The position numbers were made by a program, and so were the translations under genes. Below are positions 41,629 to 52,431 of a DNA stretch of 64,000 bases, one piece after another (position 1 is the stretch's first letter; each line of letters begins with the position of its first letter). Origin of the DNA: Sanguinoderma infundibulare (Eukaryota > Basidiomycota > Agaricomycetes > Polyporales > Polyporaceae). The notes beneath the pieces are model-generated. The model was not told the DNA's origin, searched no databases, and was given only the letters and a program-made list of their open reading frames with translations. The stretch lies in contig JAVLRN010000010.1 of NCBI GenBank assembly GCA_032821775.1, positions 1,426,001 to 1,490,000 on the forward strand, written 5' to 3'.

Positions 41629-43441
41629 ATGGCCACAGAGGTATTGTCAAACAGCGACCAACCAGCCATGGAGTCAAGCTATGCAATGAAACCGCTCTCA
41701 GAACTCAAGGACGGTAATCCGGCGAGTCCTACCGCTCTGTCTGCCCAGCCATCCATATCCGTGTTGCGAGTCGCCGACCCGCTGGAAGGTGTCAATGTCC
41801 AGGAGCTCCCCCCGGTAGATCGTGGAATCAAAGCGTGGACTTTCTGCGCCTCGGCCTTTGTTGTGGAGACGATGGTTTGGGGATTCGGCTTCAGGTTCGG
41901 GTTCTGGGCTTCAGGTGAAATGCGTGCTGACGGAGCTCCTTCAGTTACGGTATATTCCAAGGCATGCTCAGTCTACCTTTTCGCTTCCTCATGCTGATGC
42001 TTAATGCCTCTCCAGACTATTATACTTCGAACCCTCCGTTCGAATCAGCATCCGGGATCGCCATAGCCGCCATCGGCACCATCTCTCTGGCCATTCAATA
42101 CGGAGAGGTCAGCTCTCCACCCCATTCGTATAGGACGGGAAAGATTGACATCCCTTTCGTGCTGTAGAACTTCTTCATGGGGTTTTTCCTGCGGCGATAT
42201 CCTGACTTCCTCCGGAGGTCGATGTGGTGCGGCCTCGCTCTGTACTTCGTCTCCCTCTTCGTGTCCAGCTTCGCCACCCAGGTTCTCTTCCCTCCTAATT
42301 CAACGGCAATCAGTCGACTGAACACTGCACACACCAACAGGTATGGCAACTCATCCTCCTCCAGGGCGTCGGCGTTGGCGTGGGCGGCGGGATGGTCTAC
42401 ATGCCCGTACTCAAGCTCCTCCCCGAGTGGTTCTCCGAGCGGCGGGGGCTTGCAGGCGGCATCATCTTCTCGGGCACCGGCGTCGGCGGCTTCGTCTTCC
42501 CCCTCATCCTCAATGTTCTCCTCACCCGCGTCGGCCTCCGCTGGACGCTACGCATCTGGGCGATCGGCACCACGGTCTGCTCCGCGCTCGCGCTGCCGGG
42601 CATGCGGAGCCGGTTCCCGGTCCCGAAGTTCAGTGGAGGCCAGCGCAGGCCGAAGTTCATTCCCTCCCGGCTCGACTTCCTCAAGACCTCGCTCTTCTGG
42701 AGCTTCGTGAGCACCTCTCCCGCCTCCTATTCCTCGCTGACTTCCCCAAGTCTGCATCGAGGCTGACTATGAACCCTCCTCTGCACAGGCGTCGACGATC
42801 ATCCTCCAAGGTCTCTCGCAATTCCCCGTGGCGCTCTACATCCCGACGTACACGCGGGGCCTCTCGAGCCAGTTCACGGCGACGGTTGTCCTCTCGTTCT
42901 TCAACTTGTCCGCCGTCGTCGGCCAGGTCATCATGGGCCACCTCACCGACCGCATCCCGTACCCCTCCGTCATGGCCTTCAGCGCCGTCGGCAGCGCACT
43001 CGGCGCGTTCTTGCTCTGGGGTTTCGCAGACGCCGCGATCTATTTGTACTTCTTCGCTGTCGTGTTCGGCGGCCTGGTGAGTCTCGCGGCCATAATGGTC
43101 CTCCATCATCCGCCTGCAAACTGTATGCTGACTGGGAGATGGCTCAGAGCGGAGGCTTCTCGTCGACGTGGACGAACGCCGCCGTGGAATGCGCAGGAGG
43201 CACGCCCGAGTTCGCCAGTATGGCGTTCACCGGGATGTCCCTCGCCAAAGGGGTCTCCGCCGTGATTGGGCCCATCATCTCGGGACTGCTCCTCCAGGCC
43301 GGCGGGTCCTCGGCCACAGACGGGAGGTTCGGTAGGTTCGGGTACGGGCCGGTCGAGATCTTTGTGGGTTCGTGCGCCTTGGCGACGGGCGTCGGGAGCC
43401 TTGCGGTCGGGTTGGCGAGACAGCGTCTGGTTGGAGCGTGA
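41629..43441 (+). CDS. MFS transporter, monocarboxylate (MCT)-like
   Basis: Seven exons: 41629-41894, 41945-41961, 42016-42107, 42168-42281, 42341-42706, 42789-43076 and 43148-43441; 478 aa. A polar N-terminus of about 65 residues precedes AWTFCASAFVVETMVWGFGF and YGIFQDYY, typical of fungal MCT-like permeases. Twelve helices are readable; diagnostic parts are LILLQGVGVGVGGGMVYMPV, EWFSERRGLAGGIIFSGTG, TLRIWAIGTTVC and SLAKGVSAVIGPIISGLLLQ. Probable plasma-membrane proton-linked uptake or efflux of monocarboxylates or related acids; the substrate is unknown because fungal members vary. Exon 2 is a 17-nt microexon, and the following intron appears to start with GC. Without both, the FGFSYGIFQDYY segment is broken. 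Confidence 0.88.
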
Positions 43442-43482
43442 TCGCGTCAAAAAGGTTCAGTTTTTTGAGGAACACGTTGGTG

Positions 43483-43980
43483 TTACGAGCGTCGCGTTCG
43501 TCGATGAATCGATAGCACAGTCGTAGCTTTGTACACATGTATCTGGATACCGCAGTCAACACCAAGACTTGTGAAGTGTGTGGTAGGATAGTGACCCAAA
43601 ATACGGTTTCCCGCGACAAAGCAGGGCGATGAAGTCGAGCCGCGGGCAGCCCTCCTGCAGGACGTCGACGAGCTCCCATCCGCGGCTGTTGCCAGACTCG
43701 GAGACCAGCGTCGGGCGCCACTGCGCCTGTGCTGCCGGATGCCCGGGGACGTACTGTACATCCCGCAGTCGTCGTGCGAGTCCAGGTTGAGGTAGAGCGT
43801 GCGCAGGAAGCTTGCACAGGACAGCAGTCGGATGACGTCCGTCTGTAAACGGTAATCCATCGGGATCAGCATATCCATATCGACGCCGACCGATAAGCGA
43901 ACGTGAACTATTTACTGGAGGGGAGGTGGTACAACACCAAGGACTAGACGTCAAGAAGACTAACTTGATGCTCACGCATG
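43483..43980 (-). pseudogene. F-box/LRR-like protein fragment, C-terminal part
   Basis: Minus-strand pieces VIRLLSCASFLRTLYLNLDS and RGWELVDVLQEGCPRLDFIA look like the leucine-rich tail of mushroom F-box proteins. They lie in different frames with no intron to join them. Treated as decayed. Confidence 0.4.
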
Positions 43981-44007
43981 TTCGGTTGGTCGTGCATCAG
44001 TAAAGCC

Positions 44008-44309
44008 GGATTTTGCTTAACGGCTTAACGGCTTAACGGAAAATGGCCGTCCTCCCCCCGGATTTTGGTGGATATCCTGGGCAAACTTCTACCTCCAGCG
44101 TGTCGAGGAGACATCTCTTTGTCCCCCGCCTTGTGCCAATCAGAGTGCGGGGAGCGGTGCTGGTAGAAGGGAGGTCGTCAGTGGCGGAACTTACTACGGG
44201 CGCTTCGAGGCCTGCTTACGGCTTATCGGCTTACCGTGCTTAACGGCAGCTTAACGTACTTAACGGTGCTTAATGGCCCTGTTAAGCACCGTTAAGCAAT
44301 TTCCGGAAG
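44008..44309. repeat. Palindromic CTTAACGG-rich element (MITE-like)
   Basis: The block begins CCGGATTTTGCTTAACGGCTTAACGG at about 44008 and ends with its near reverse complement CCGTTAAGCAATTTCCGG at about 44309. CTTAACGG or its complement occurs many times inside. No convincing target duplication is seen. Could fold into a long hairpin. Confidence 0.6.
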
Positions 44310-44684
44310 TACTGATGACTGCTTAGATTGCCAAAAGCCATTGGGATTGGTGCGTTGTTGACTATCACTTCTTGTTGCGGATTGGGATGACGCGAGAACG
44401 AGAAGGCGGACAAGCGACGGTTCCTGGTAGGAGAGGGGTATACTGAGTATTCTTAAGAGATAATGGCGGGGATGCCTACTAGTGGCAAGGCTCAGGCGGT
44501 ACGGAGCGGCGGGAAGTGCCGAAGGGCGTCTTTGCCGCTTTGGACTCTGACCAGCGATCTCAATTCAGTTCCGACATCATGGCTAACTATGCTAGCTGCA
44601 GAAAATGCGTACGAAGAAATATCTCAGGCGATGCCGATCGCCAGCATTCAGGAGGCTCGGCTGGGTTCTGAAACTCTGCTTGGG

Positions 44685-44755
44685 TTAGCCACCAGCCATG
44701 CCACCAGCCATGCCAGCTACCAGCCAAGCCAGCCGCCAGCCATGCCAGCCACTCT
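44685..44755 (+). repeat. CCAGCCATG minisatellite
   Basis: About six imperfect copies of a CCAGCCATGCCA unit of 9-15 bp. Confidence 0.6.
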
Positions 44756-45104
44756 GGGTGCCAGCCTCGATCCCAACCTACCCCGTATATGAACCCTGCC
44801 CATCGCGGCGTCTACCCCCATCTCTCTTTTCTTTCCCCATCTCGGCCCCCAGGACGAAGACGATCATCGAACGCGCGCGCCGAAGACCATGGATCCCCGG
44901 GCTCATCCTACGGTACACCCGATAGACGTGGCCGAGTCGTCCGCGGGAGGGAGTCATGACCCCGACGATCGCGGCGATGAGGCTCGTCCTAGGGTATCTC
45001 TTCGTTCTGTCTCCCTTCTTCCACGTTCGTCCTGCTGTTGGTCTCGTTTATCCACAGACCTCCACGACCGACCGACCGGGCGACGGCACGAGGACGGCGA
45101 GTCT

Positions 45105-45170
45105 CGACGACGACGACGACGACGACGCGAGCCGACGAGTGCCGACGAGTGCCGACGGATTGGCGTTGGT
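45105..45170 (+). repeat. (GAC)n microsatellite and GCCGACGAGT repeat
   Basis: About eight GAC units, followed by copies of GCCGACGAGT. Confidence 0.7.
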
Positions 45171-45261
45171 GAGGCTGGGGGAGGGAGTTGATCGCCCCAA
45201 TGAACCCGGTCTCCCGCGTCGGGGGTGTTGTTGTCGGTGTTGGGTTTCGTGTGCTTCTTCT

Positions 45262-45390
45262 GTGGACTCGGGACTCGGACGGTTCGCGCTCGCACTGTCG
45301 ACTCGGACTTAGGACTCGGGCTTGGACTTGGACTTGGACTTGAACTTGGACTTGGACTTGGACTTGGACTCGGACTCGGACTCGGACTGT
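45262..45390 (+). repeat. GGACTY hexanucleotide tandem array
   Basis: More than a dozen consecutive GGACTT or GGACTC units, clearest from 45301. On the minus strand they would read alternating Val-Gln/Val-Arg and on the plus strand Gly-Leu; neither is convincing as a protein. Confidence 0.8.
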
Positions 45391-45466
45391 GTTGTGTTTT
45401 CCAGGTTCGTCAAGATAGTTCGAGGCTGACGACGGGGTCCGGCCACGGGAGCACGGTGCGGCCAGC

Positions 45467-45812
45467 GGTACGGAGCCTAGCCACCTCTTAGGCCCCTCGC
45501 CAATCCCTCCTCTCGTCGTCCCGCCCTCGAGGCCACTGGGGCCAACCACCGGCGGGTCGGGTGCGGTGCACGGTACGGAGCCTGGCCACCTCTTAGGCCG
45601 CCCATCCCACTCCACCCGCCGGTTCAAGCCAGTTGGTCCCTCCGACTGCTCAAGACGACGACAAGGGCTGGCCAGCAGGGGTGCCAGGGGGCGGCGGGGG
45701 GTACGGAGACTAGCCACCTCTTAGGCCTCTCTCCAATCCCTGCCCTCTGTTCGGTCAGTGGGCCGCCGGGCAGTGGGAGGCGGGGTACGGGGTCTAGCCA
45801 GCCCTTAGGCCT
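45467..45812 (-). repeat. Four-copy tandem repeat with a 27-bp core
   Basis: The core GGTACGGAGCCTAGCCACCT followed by CTTAGGC recurs at 45467, 45572, 45700 and 45784, spaced 84-128 bp. Read on the minus strand the copies encode PKRWLGSVPLAAP, PKRWPGSVPCTAP, PKRWLVSVPPAAP and PKGWLDPVPRLP. Whether this is translated is unknown. Confidence 0.7.
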
Positions 45813-46439
45813 CGCCGAGCACTGCTCCGCGGTCCCGTGCTCTGGAGCCACACGCCCGGCGCGTGTCGGCAAAGTCTGCGACGTCTCTTCTGAGGCTAGC
45901 AGCATGTGCCAACCTTCGGGGGCCCTCTGTGGATGGTGACATGGAGGCTAAAGACCCTCCCTCCGTCGGGGAGCAAAAGCGACTCCGCTGGTTAGGAGCC
46001 GCGCCCTTTCGGGGGCACCCCTTCCTCGTGAAGGGATCTTTTTTCTCTTTCGGGGCAGTTGCGTGTCTGTGGTAGTCACCTCGGCGCGTCTTCACGAAAG
46101 AGAATCAGGATCCAGTTCACGTTGAATGGAGTGACCAGTCGTTTATGATCTCTTGCTGGCCGGACGGCGCGCCCGCCTCTCTTGGTCAATGGTGTCAGTC
46201 ACCCGCCCCTTTTTCGTCCCAGGGCAACCCCGTAGTATGTCGCTCGTCTTGAATTCCCGACTTTGACGAAGATTATGGTTGCAGTGGTAAAAACGCAATA
46301 TGGGACAGTGCCGCCGCTGTGTCCTGACTAGAATCGATTCAATTCTTACCCGTCCATTGGACGGGAAAGAGCCGTTGCGCTCGCCGCACATTGCGACGAC
46401 TTCGTACTTTATGGACACTCTCATTCAATATTCTGATTC

Positions 46440-46850
46440 TCCTGTATCGGATCGGCTTGGACTCACGACGTAGTAGACGACTTCTTTCCTCTGTCCCGCC
46501 GATACAGAAGCAACTCGAGGCTGTCGAGCGCGGGGAAAGCTGCCCGCGACGTATCGCAGGAGATCAAAGTGCTCGTCGCGTCCGCCCCACTTCGTATACG
46601 GAGCTCAAGGCTCGTCAGGACGGGCAGGGCAGATCCAAGCGATTGCAAGGTCCCAAAAGCACTCTGCGGAGGACAAGATGGGGGCCCGGGCAGAGAGCTC
46701 CGAATCCGCCACCAGAGTGGCCGTGATAGTGACGAGGCCAGTCGCGGAGAGAGAGGTGGGTGAGATGGGAGCTGTCGACGCAAGGACGTCCTGAAGATCA
46801 GAATCCCTCCTTCGTATGCCATAATTCACATCGCGCCACGGATGGACGGT
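46440..46850 (-). pseudogene. F-box/LRR-like protein fragment, central part
   Basis: Minus-strand stretches SSHLTHLSLRDWPRHYHG and FGTLQSLGSALPVLTSLELR, FPALDSLELLLYRRDR are typical of the leucine-rich part of basidiomycete F-box proteins, but lie in two frames. It may belong to the same broken gene as the 43.5-43.98 kb fragment. Confidence 0.42.
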
Positions 46851-48090
46851 GTAGGAGAATCATGTTAGCGGGATGGGGGAGGGCAGTGGGTCGGTATCTT
46901 CAGGATAATGCGGAGCCGACGACATCGTCGCGCGACCTTGCCATCACGAGCACATCTCTCGAAAAGTGATCTTGGTATCTCTGCGGCCGAGGTACTGGCG
47001 AAGGTCGCGGAAGGACGAGTTAAGAAAAATAGTCGAGTTCGATGCCGGGCCCTGTCTTCTCCGTGCCCGTTGATATTCTAGAGTGATAACATCTTATGTC
47101 AGAGGATATCCCTGTGCAATGAACTACGCAGCTTACGGCGCCCCGTACTTGACGTATGTCAAGTGGCTAAGTGGACATTCAGCACAAGAATAAAGCAATG
47201 AAGGGCGACATAGGAACCTACCGGACGAACTCCCTGATGCTGGGGGGTGGGATGCCAGAAATACCTGCCAACGGGCGGGCCACACAACGAGCGAAGAGAG
47301 CGGCAAAAACACTGACTGCGAATTCTGCGAGAGCACGAAGCTAAATTCCGCACAGCTCTTGTAGAATGAGGGAAAATACGTCGAAATCGATGACATCCAA
47401 CCTTTGCGTGTGCAAGTGGTAAGTCTGCGTTACGAGTTACTTATTAGTCTTACGATAGACAAAGCGTCGGGTGTTCCACGGAAGTTGTTGGCGCGCCTTC
47501 ACCACTTGCAACGCCGAGAAGTGGGCAAGGCCCGGGATCGACGTGTTGGGAAGAACGAAGGAAGTGCCAAGTAGGAATAGGAGCTGCTGCCTCCGATGCG
47601 TTTATAACCTATTTGTGAGTATTTGTTCGTGGGGGCGCGAGCCATGGCGCCTCCTGACTGCTTCCAACTTCCAGTTCTCGCTCACCCTCCCAGCGTGCCT
47701 CTTTGAGCTTTCTACCGTGGCCATTGCAGGGGAGATCGTTGTCAAGGAAAGCAGTGTGTGCGACCGCCTTCGACCAAATTTTTCGTGAGGCGGCGATGTC
47801 CGACGGGCTCCTCTGTGTACCAACCAACCCGCTGCCAATAAAACATTTAGGTTGCTAGGGACTCACCTTGTCGATTGACTCGGACATCGATTTACATGCA
47901 AGTCGGGACGACCTCGCGCTCGCGCCAGGCACCGCCAACCGTGCGTCAAGACTCTCAGTGGTATTACTCAGGAATAGTGGATGTACAGCATCTAAAATTA
48001 CACTGCGCTATAGCGGTCCCCATGGCCATGTCCAGCAACAAAATGAAGATGATGAGCAGCAACAGAATCGCCCTGGGCCTCCAGCAGCAT
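46851..48090. other. Intergenic 1.2 kb, nothing recognised
   Basis: Scattered small frames without motifs. The right end includes the 3' side of RTF1. Confidence 0.4.
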
Positions 48091-50276
48091 CTAAAAGTCC
48101 CCGAGGTCGATCTCCACGCTCTGCAGCAAGCTCGCCTCGAAACTCATGTTGCCGTTGCCCTTGGGCCCATCACGGGACGGCGTAACGGCAGGCGACACCG
48201 ACCGAGGTGTCGAGCCACCAACAACGGGAGTGCCAGGGGTGCCCGATCTTAAGAATCAAAGCGAGAAGATGAGGACGTACCGGAGTAGCGCAAACGTTAT
48301 CGACGGTCGCGAAAACGCAAGCAATTCGTCAACGAGCCATCCACCAAAGATTCGCGCGCGACCAAAACAGAGGACAACACCGACCTGGAAGCTCCACCAA
48401 GCATCTTCGCCCTTAGCCTCGCCGCCGCATCGAGCGCACCGCTGGTCGGCGTCGCAGCCCCGCTTCCCGCTGCACCCGCGCGCAACAGCTTCTCGCGCCG
48501 CTTGCGCTCCATCTCCGCACGTTCCGCCTTGCGCACCTGCTCCTGGTTGAGACGGCGATTGCGCTCGTTGACCTTCGCAAGGATGTCAGACGAGCCCTCC
48601 TCCTTCACCGGTGCGCTTGCTTGCAGCTCAGCGAGCTTCGCGTCAATCTGCGCGACCTCGGAGTAGTCTTGTCGGCGCATGGCGAGTGTACGGGCCTGCT
48701 GCAGGCGCGAGCGCTCCATGGTGAGCGAGGTCAGCGACTTGTTGGCGGAAGCGTTGATGTCGCGCTTGCGTTGGAGGATCGCGGCAATGTCGCTCTGCGA
48801 ATCGCGAGTCGCGATTAGGCATTACGCACAGCGTAGATGACGGAAGGGGCGAACCTCGGTCATGGGCTGGTTCGCGAGCTTCAGAAGCTGCGCCGCCTTC
48901 TTCTCCAGCAGGCGCTTTGTTGGAAGCTTGACCTTCTCGGTTTCGCATGTTTTCTGCAAACGTTCGAACTCTTTCTGGATGACAGGAAGGACACGCTAAG
49001 TCACTAGCCATGTTCAGGTGGAGCGATGCTACGCACTTCCTCGAAAGGACCATTAGAGATCTTGTCCATCGCGAACCGACGAGTTGAGTCTCCGTGTTTG
49101 AGTTCAAGCTCTTGGTTTACGGTCTGGTCGTTGATCTTGTACGGCTTGACTGTGGCTTCGGGGAAGTCTGCATCCGACCACGATCACGGGCATTGAACAC
49201 ACAGAAAATCGAGGGTAGTCGCGACGCCCTACCGGTAACCTCGCATATTCGATACACAGGCTGTTTGTTCTCTTCGCCGATCAAGTATCGTACCCACGCA
49301 CCTACGCCAATGATATGAGGGCCGGCCGGCGTCAAGGAAAGTAAAGCGGGACATACCCTTGATGTACTCGCCGAACCATGGGGCCATACAGTATTTGGCT
49401 ATTTGGTTCCGAGTGACTCGACACTTGCCCAGATCCTCCATGGTGACCGGAGCCTCCTCTTCGGGAGCAGTCCTGCTGAACAGCTTGCGATCACGTTCTT
49501 CCTCCTCATCGTACTTCGTGATCTGACCATCCTCTTCCTCGTCATCGGAGGTCTCCATGTCCATCGGGGAGGACGAGCGGTCGCGCTTGGGAGAGTTTGT
49601 CCTCGTCTGGTGATGTCAGAAAATGCGTCGAAGGAGATTGGAATGAAGCGTACCCGTTTCTTCTCGTCCTTAGCTTTCCGTTTGGCCTTGAGCTCATCAA
49701 GCTTCTTGCTCTTCTCCTTGGTCGCGCCGCGGACGGCATGCGGCCCTTCGGAACGGTGAGGGATAGGCACCAACCACAGAAGAAAAAGTACATACGTTTG
49801 GCGGCCTTAGCCACGTTCTCTTCCGTCCCCCCTCGCCCGCTCTGCAGCTTGAGCATCTGGTCGAGTTGGCGCTTGTCGGCGAACCGCTGCAACTCCTCCT
49901 GCCTCTGCGCCAGAACCTCTTCACGTTCGAACTCGGGCATCATCATGAGACTACAAGATGGTCAGGGACGGACAGGAGAGGCAGAGATTTCGCATACCGA
50001 TTCCTGTCCTCCTCGTCGATGAACTTCCCTTCGAGTGGGTACGGGTTTGACTCTGACTCCTCTTCGCTCTCCGGTTCACCTGCATCCGACTCGGCCTCAT
50101 CGTTCCTTATAAAGGCGTGTGAGGGAACAGAACGCGTTGTCACGAAGGGAGAAGGGGACTTACTCGGACTTGCGTCGTTTGGAAGACGTGTTTTGCTGGC
50201 TTCTCTTGCGCTTCTTGTCCGTCGCACCAGCAAGCGCGAGCAACTCATCGTCAATGTCGCCTTCGGAGTCAGACAT
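48091..50276 (-). CDS. RTF1: RNA polymerase II-associated factor Rtf1 (Plus-3 domain)
   Basis: Ten exons: 50164-50276, 49998-50105, 49796-49950, 49654-49745, 49357-49606, 49233-49301, 49037-49167, 48855-48995, 48385-48794 and 48091-48247; 541 aa. The acidic/basic N-terminus starts MSDSEGDIDDELLALAG, then PLEGKFIDEEDRNRLMMMPE and REEVLAQRQEELQRF. The Plus-3 domain shows TMEDLGKCRVTRNQIAKYC, AWVRYLIGEENKQPVYRICE, ATVKPYKINDQTVNQELEL and MDKISNGPFEE. A coiled C-terminal part (RQDYSEVAQIDAKLAEL) and a conserved end, MSFEASLLQSVEIDLGDF, follow. Rtf1 is the Paf1C subunit that binds Spt5 and stimulates H2B ubiquitination during elongation. The intron before the last exon (137 nt) is long for this window, and its donor is weak. 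Confidence 0.9.
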
Positions 50277-50580
50277 AGGAGCAACGAGAGGTCAGAAGGG
50301 GGCGGGACAAACGTGGTTGTGCAGAGAGAGCTGTCCTTTGCTTGTCCCCGGCTCCAGCACCGCTCCGTCAACCGTGCGGATTCTCCCGACGCTAGCCCCT
50401 TCCGGAAATTTCCCATGGGCGCTTCTTCGTTGTCTGCTCCCTGCTTCACCTCAGGCCTCCCCTTCATTCATTCAACTTGGCTGGGCACCTACATCGTCTG
50501 GAACCAATAAACCCACAACAGCACTTGGAGGCTTGAACTGCGCCGTTGGCCTTGCATCACCTCCCTTTCCCGTTTTGAAA
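50277..50580. promoter_or_regulatory. Divergent promoter of RTF1 and SOF1
   Basis: 304 bp separate the two start codons, so one stretch must serve both genes. No TATA box is evident; the sequence is pyrimidine-rich near the SOF1 start. Confidence 0.55.
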
Positions 50581-52431
50581 ATGGTGGTGAGCATCTTCCA
50601 CTGGCCTCCATGCGATTAAACTCTGAAAACCCCTCAGAAAATCAGCGTTCTCCAACATGCGCCTTCTGCTCATCTTCCTGCACGACCCGGAGACCCGACG
50701 CCCACCTCCAGGAACCTTGACCCCCTCATGCACCCGTTCGCTCGGGCCAGGGAACGGACAAGGGCTCTGAACGCCGCCAAGATGGAGCGTATGTTTGCGA
50801 AGCCGTTTGTAGCAAGCTTGGAGGGACATGTGGATGCAGTCGAGACAATGGCGAGGAAGCCGGACACACTGGACATCGTTGCGAGCGGGAGCTGGGACGG
50901 AGGTATGTCTCTTTTATAAATTCGTACCGTTCGCCATACCCATGCTTGCTCTGCCCCGGGTAGGGCTCATCCTCCACGATGTCTCCCGAAGAGAACGGCT
51001 CTTCCAAGTTGACGATGCGCACAAGGGCAAAATTTCTGGGGTGTGCTTCGGGCAACAGGATCGTCTTTTGAGTTGCGGGGTGGATCGCAATATCAAGCTG
51101 TGGAATACCCAGAGTACTAGTGATGACGGCGAGTCTGGCGCTGGACCCTCTCAGGTGAGTCGTGTGCTGCACTACGATCCAGGTATCGCTGTAACGTGAC
51201 GCATATAGAGGAAACCGGTCAGCATATTCCCCGGAAAATCCGCATTTAAGTACGCTCCACCACTCTGCAACTATGCATTCGGCTCCCTAACGTCGTTCCA
51301 GCTCCATAGATCATCACCGGTATGATCCCTTTTTTGCAACAGCATCTAACCTTGTTCAAGTGTGGGACGAGACAAAGTGAGTAGTCCTTTCCTCTCCGCG
51401 TTCCACCAGAGACTCAGGTTCCTTAGGAGCGCCGCCATATCAAATTTAACTCTCCCCACCTCGACCGAAACCGTCTCTGCTGTTCGTTTCAACCTCGCTG
51501 AGGCTTCCGTGCTAGCGAGCATAGGCTCTGACCGCAGCTTCACCCTCTACGATATACGAACAGGGAAGGCTGAGCGACGGATCATCATGCAAGTGCGTCC
51601 GACCCTCCCTTCGCTGTCAGGCGCCTTGAATGAAACATAACTCTAACTCCACCGACGCCTTATCCTAGATGCGCAGTAATTCACTGTCGTGGTCTCCGAC
51701 GTTCCCGACCACGGTGCTCCTCGCGTCCGAGGACCACAATCTCTACACCTTCGACATCCGACGTCTCACCACCCCATCGCAAATATACAAGGCGCACGTC
51801 GCCGCAGTTATGTCCTGCGACTGGAGCCCGACAGGGCTCGAGTTCGTTAGCGGCGGTTGGGATCGCACTGTGCGCATATGGAAGGAGGGACGAGGATCTG
51901 CGCCGGAAGTCTACCACACAAAACGCATGCAACGGTACATCTTCATCCTCGTTTTATCATCGTATCAGCCGCTCATGTATTTGCTCTTGCCTTCGCAGGG
52001 TCATGTCGACGCTGTACACGGGCGACGCGCGGTTCGTGCTTTCAGGCTCGGACGACGGCAACGTCCGGGTCTGGAAAGCCCATGCGTCTGACAAGCTGGG
52101 TATCATCACCGCGCGTGAACGCGCCGCAATTGAGTACCGCGAGAGCCTCAAGTCGCGCTGGAAGGCGGATGCTGAGGTCAGCAAGATTTCGCGGTGCGCC
52201 ACCTATTCACTTATCCTTCCATCCATCCATGTTACTGATTTTTTCTGGTGTATGCGCGCGTATAATAGGACACGGCACCTGCCAAAGCCCGTACACAAAG
52301 CCGGGCAGCTCAAGCGGACGATGCTCGAGGCCCAGCGCGTCAAGGAGGAGCGGCGGCGGAAGCACACGCGTGCGGGAGAGCACAAGCCGAAGGCGGAGAG
52401 GAAGAAAGTCGTCGTCGCGGAGCAGTCGTAG
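50581..52431 (+). CDS. SOF1: WD40 ribosome-biogenesis factor Sof1 / DCAF13
   Basis: Nine exons: 50581-50586, 50638-50902, 50964-51154, 51209-51249, 51302-51376, 51427-51592, 51669-51934, 51999-52193 and 52269-52431; 455 aa, as in the family. The first exon is only six nt (Met-Val). Family sequence includes RNLDPLMHPFARARERTRAL, EGHVDAVETMARKPDTLDIV, KGKISGVCFGQQDRLLSCG, KAHVAAVMSCDWSPTGLEFV and the conserved basic end RERAAIEYRESL...EERRRKHTRAGEHKPKAERK. WD units end SGSWDG, VDRNIKLW, SGGWDRTVRIW and SDDGNVRVWKAH. Sof1 is a U3 snoRNP/SSU-processome component needed for 18S rRNA maturation in the nucleolus; the human ortholog also serves as a CUL4 receptor. Confidence 0.93.

Noticed and set aside
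45225..45491. Gly-Leu repeat protein on the plus strand and Val-Gln/Val-Arg repeat on the minus strand
   Set aside because: Direct translation of a hexanucleotide array; more simply explained as a minisatellite.
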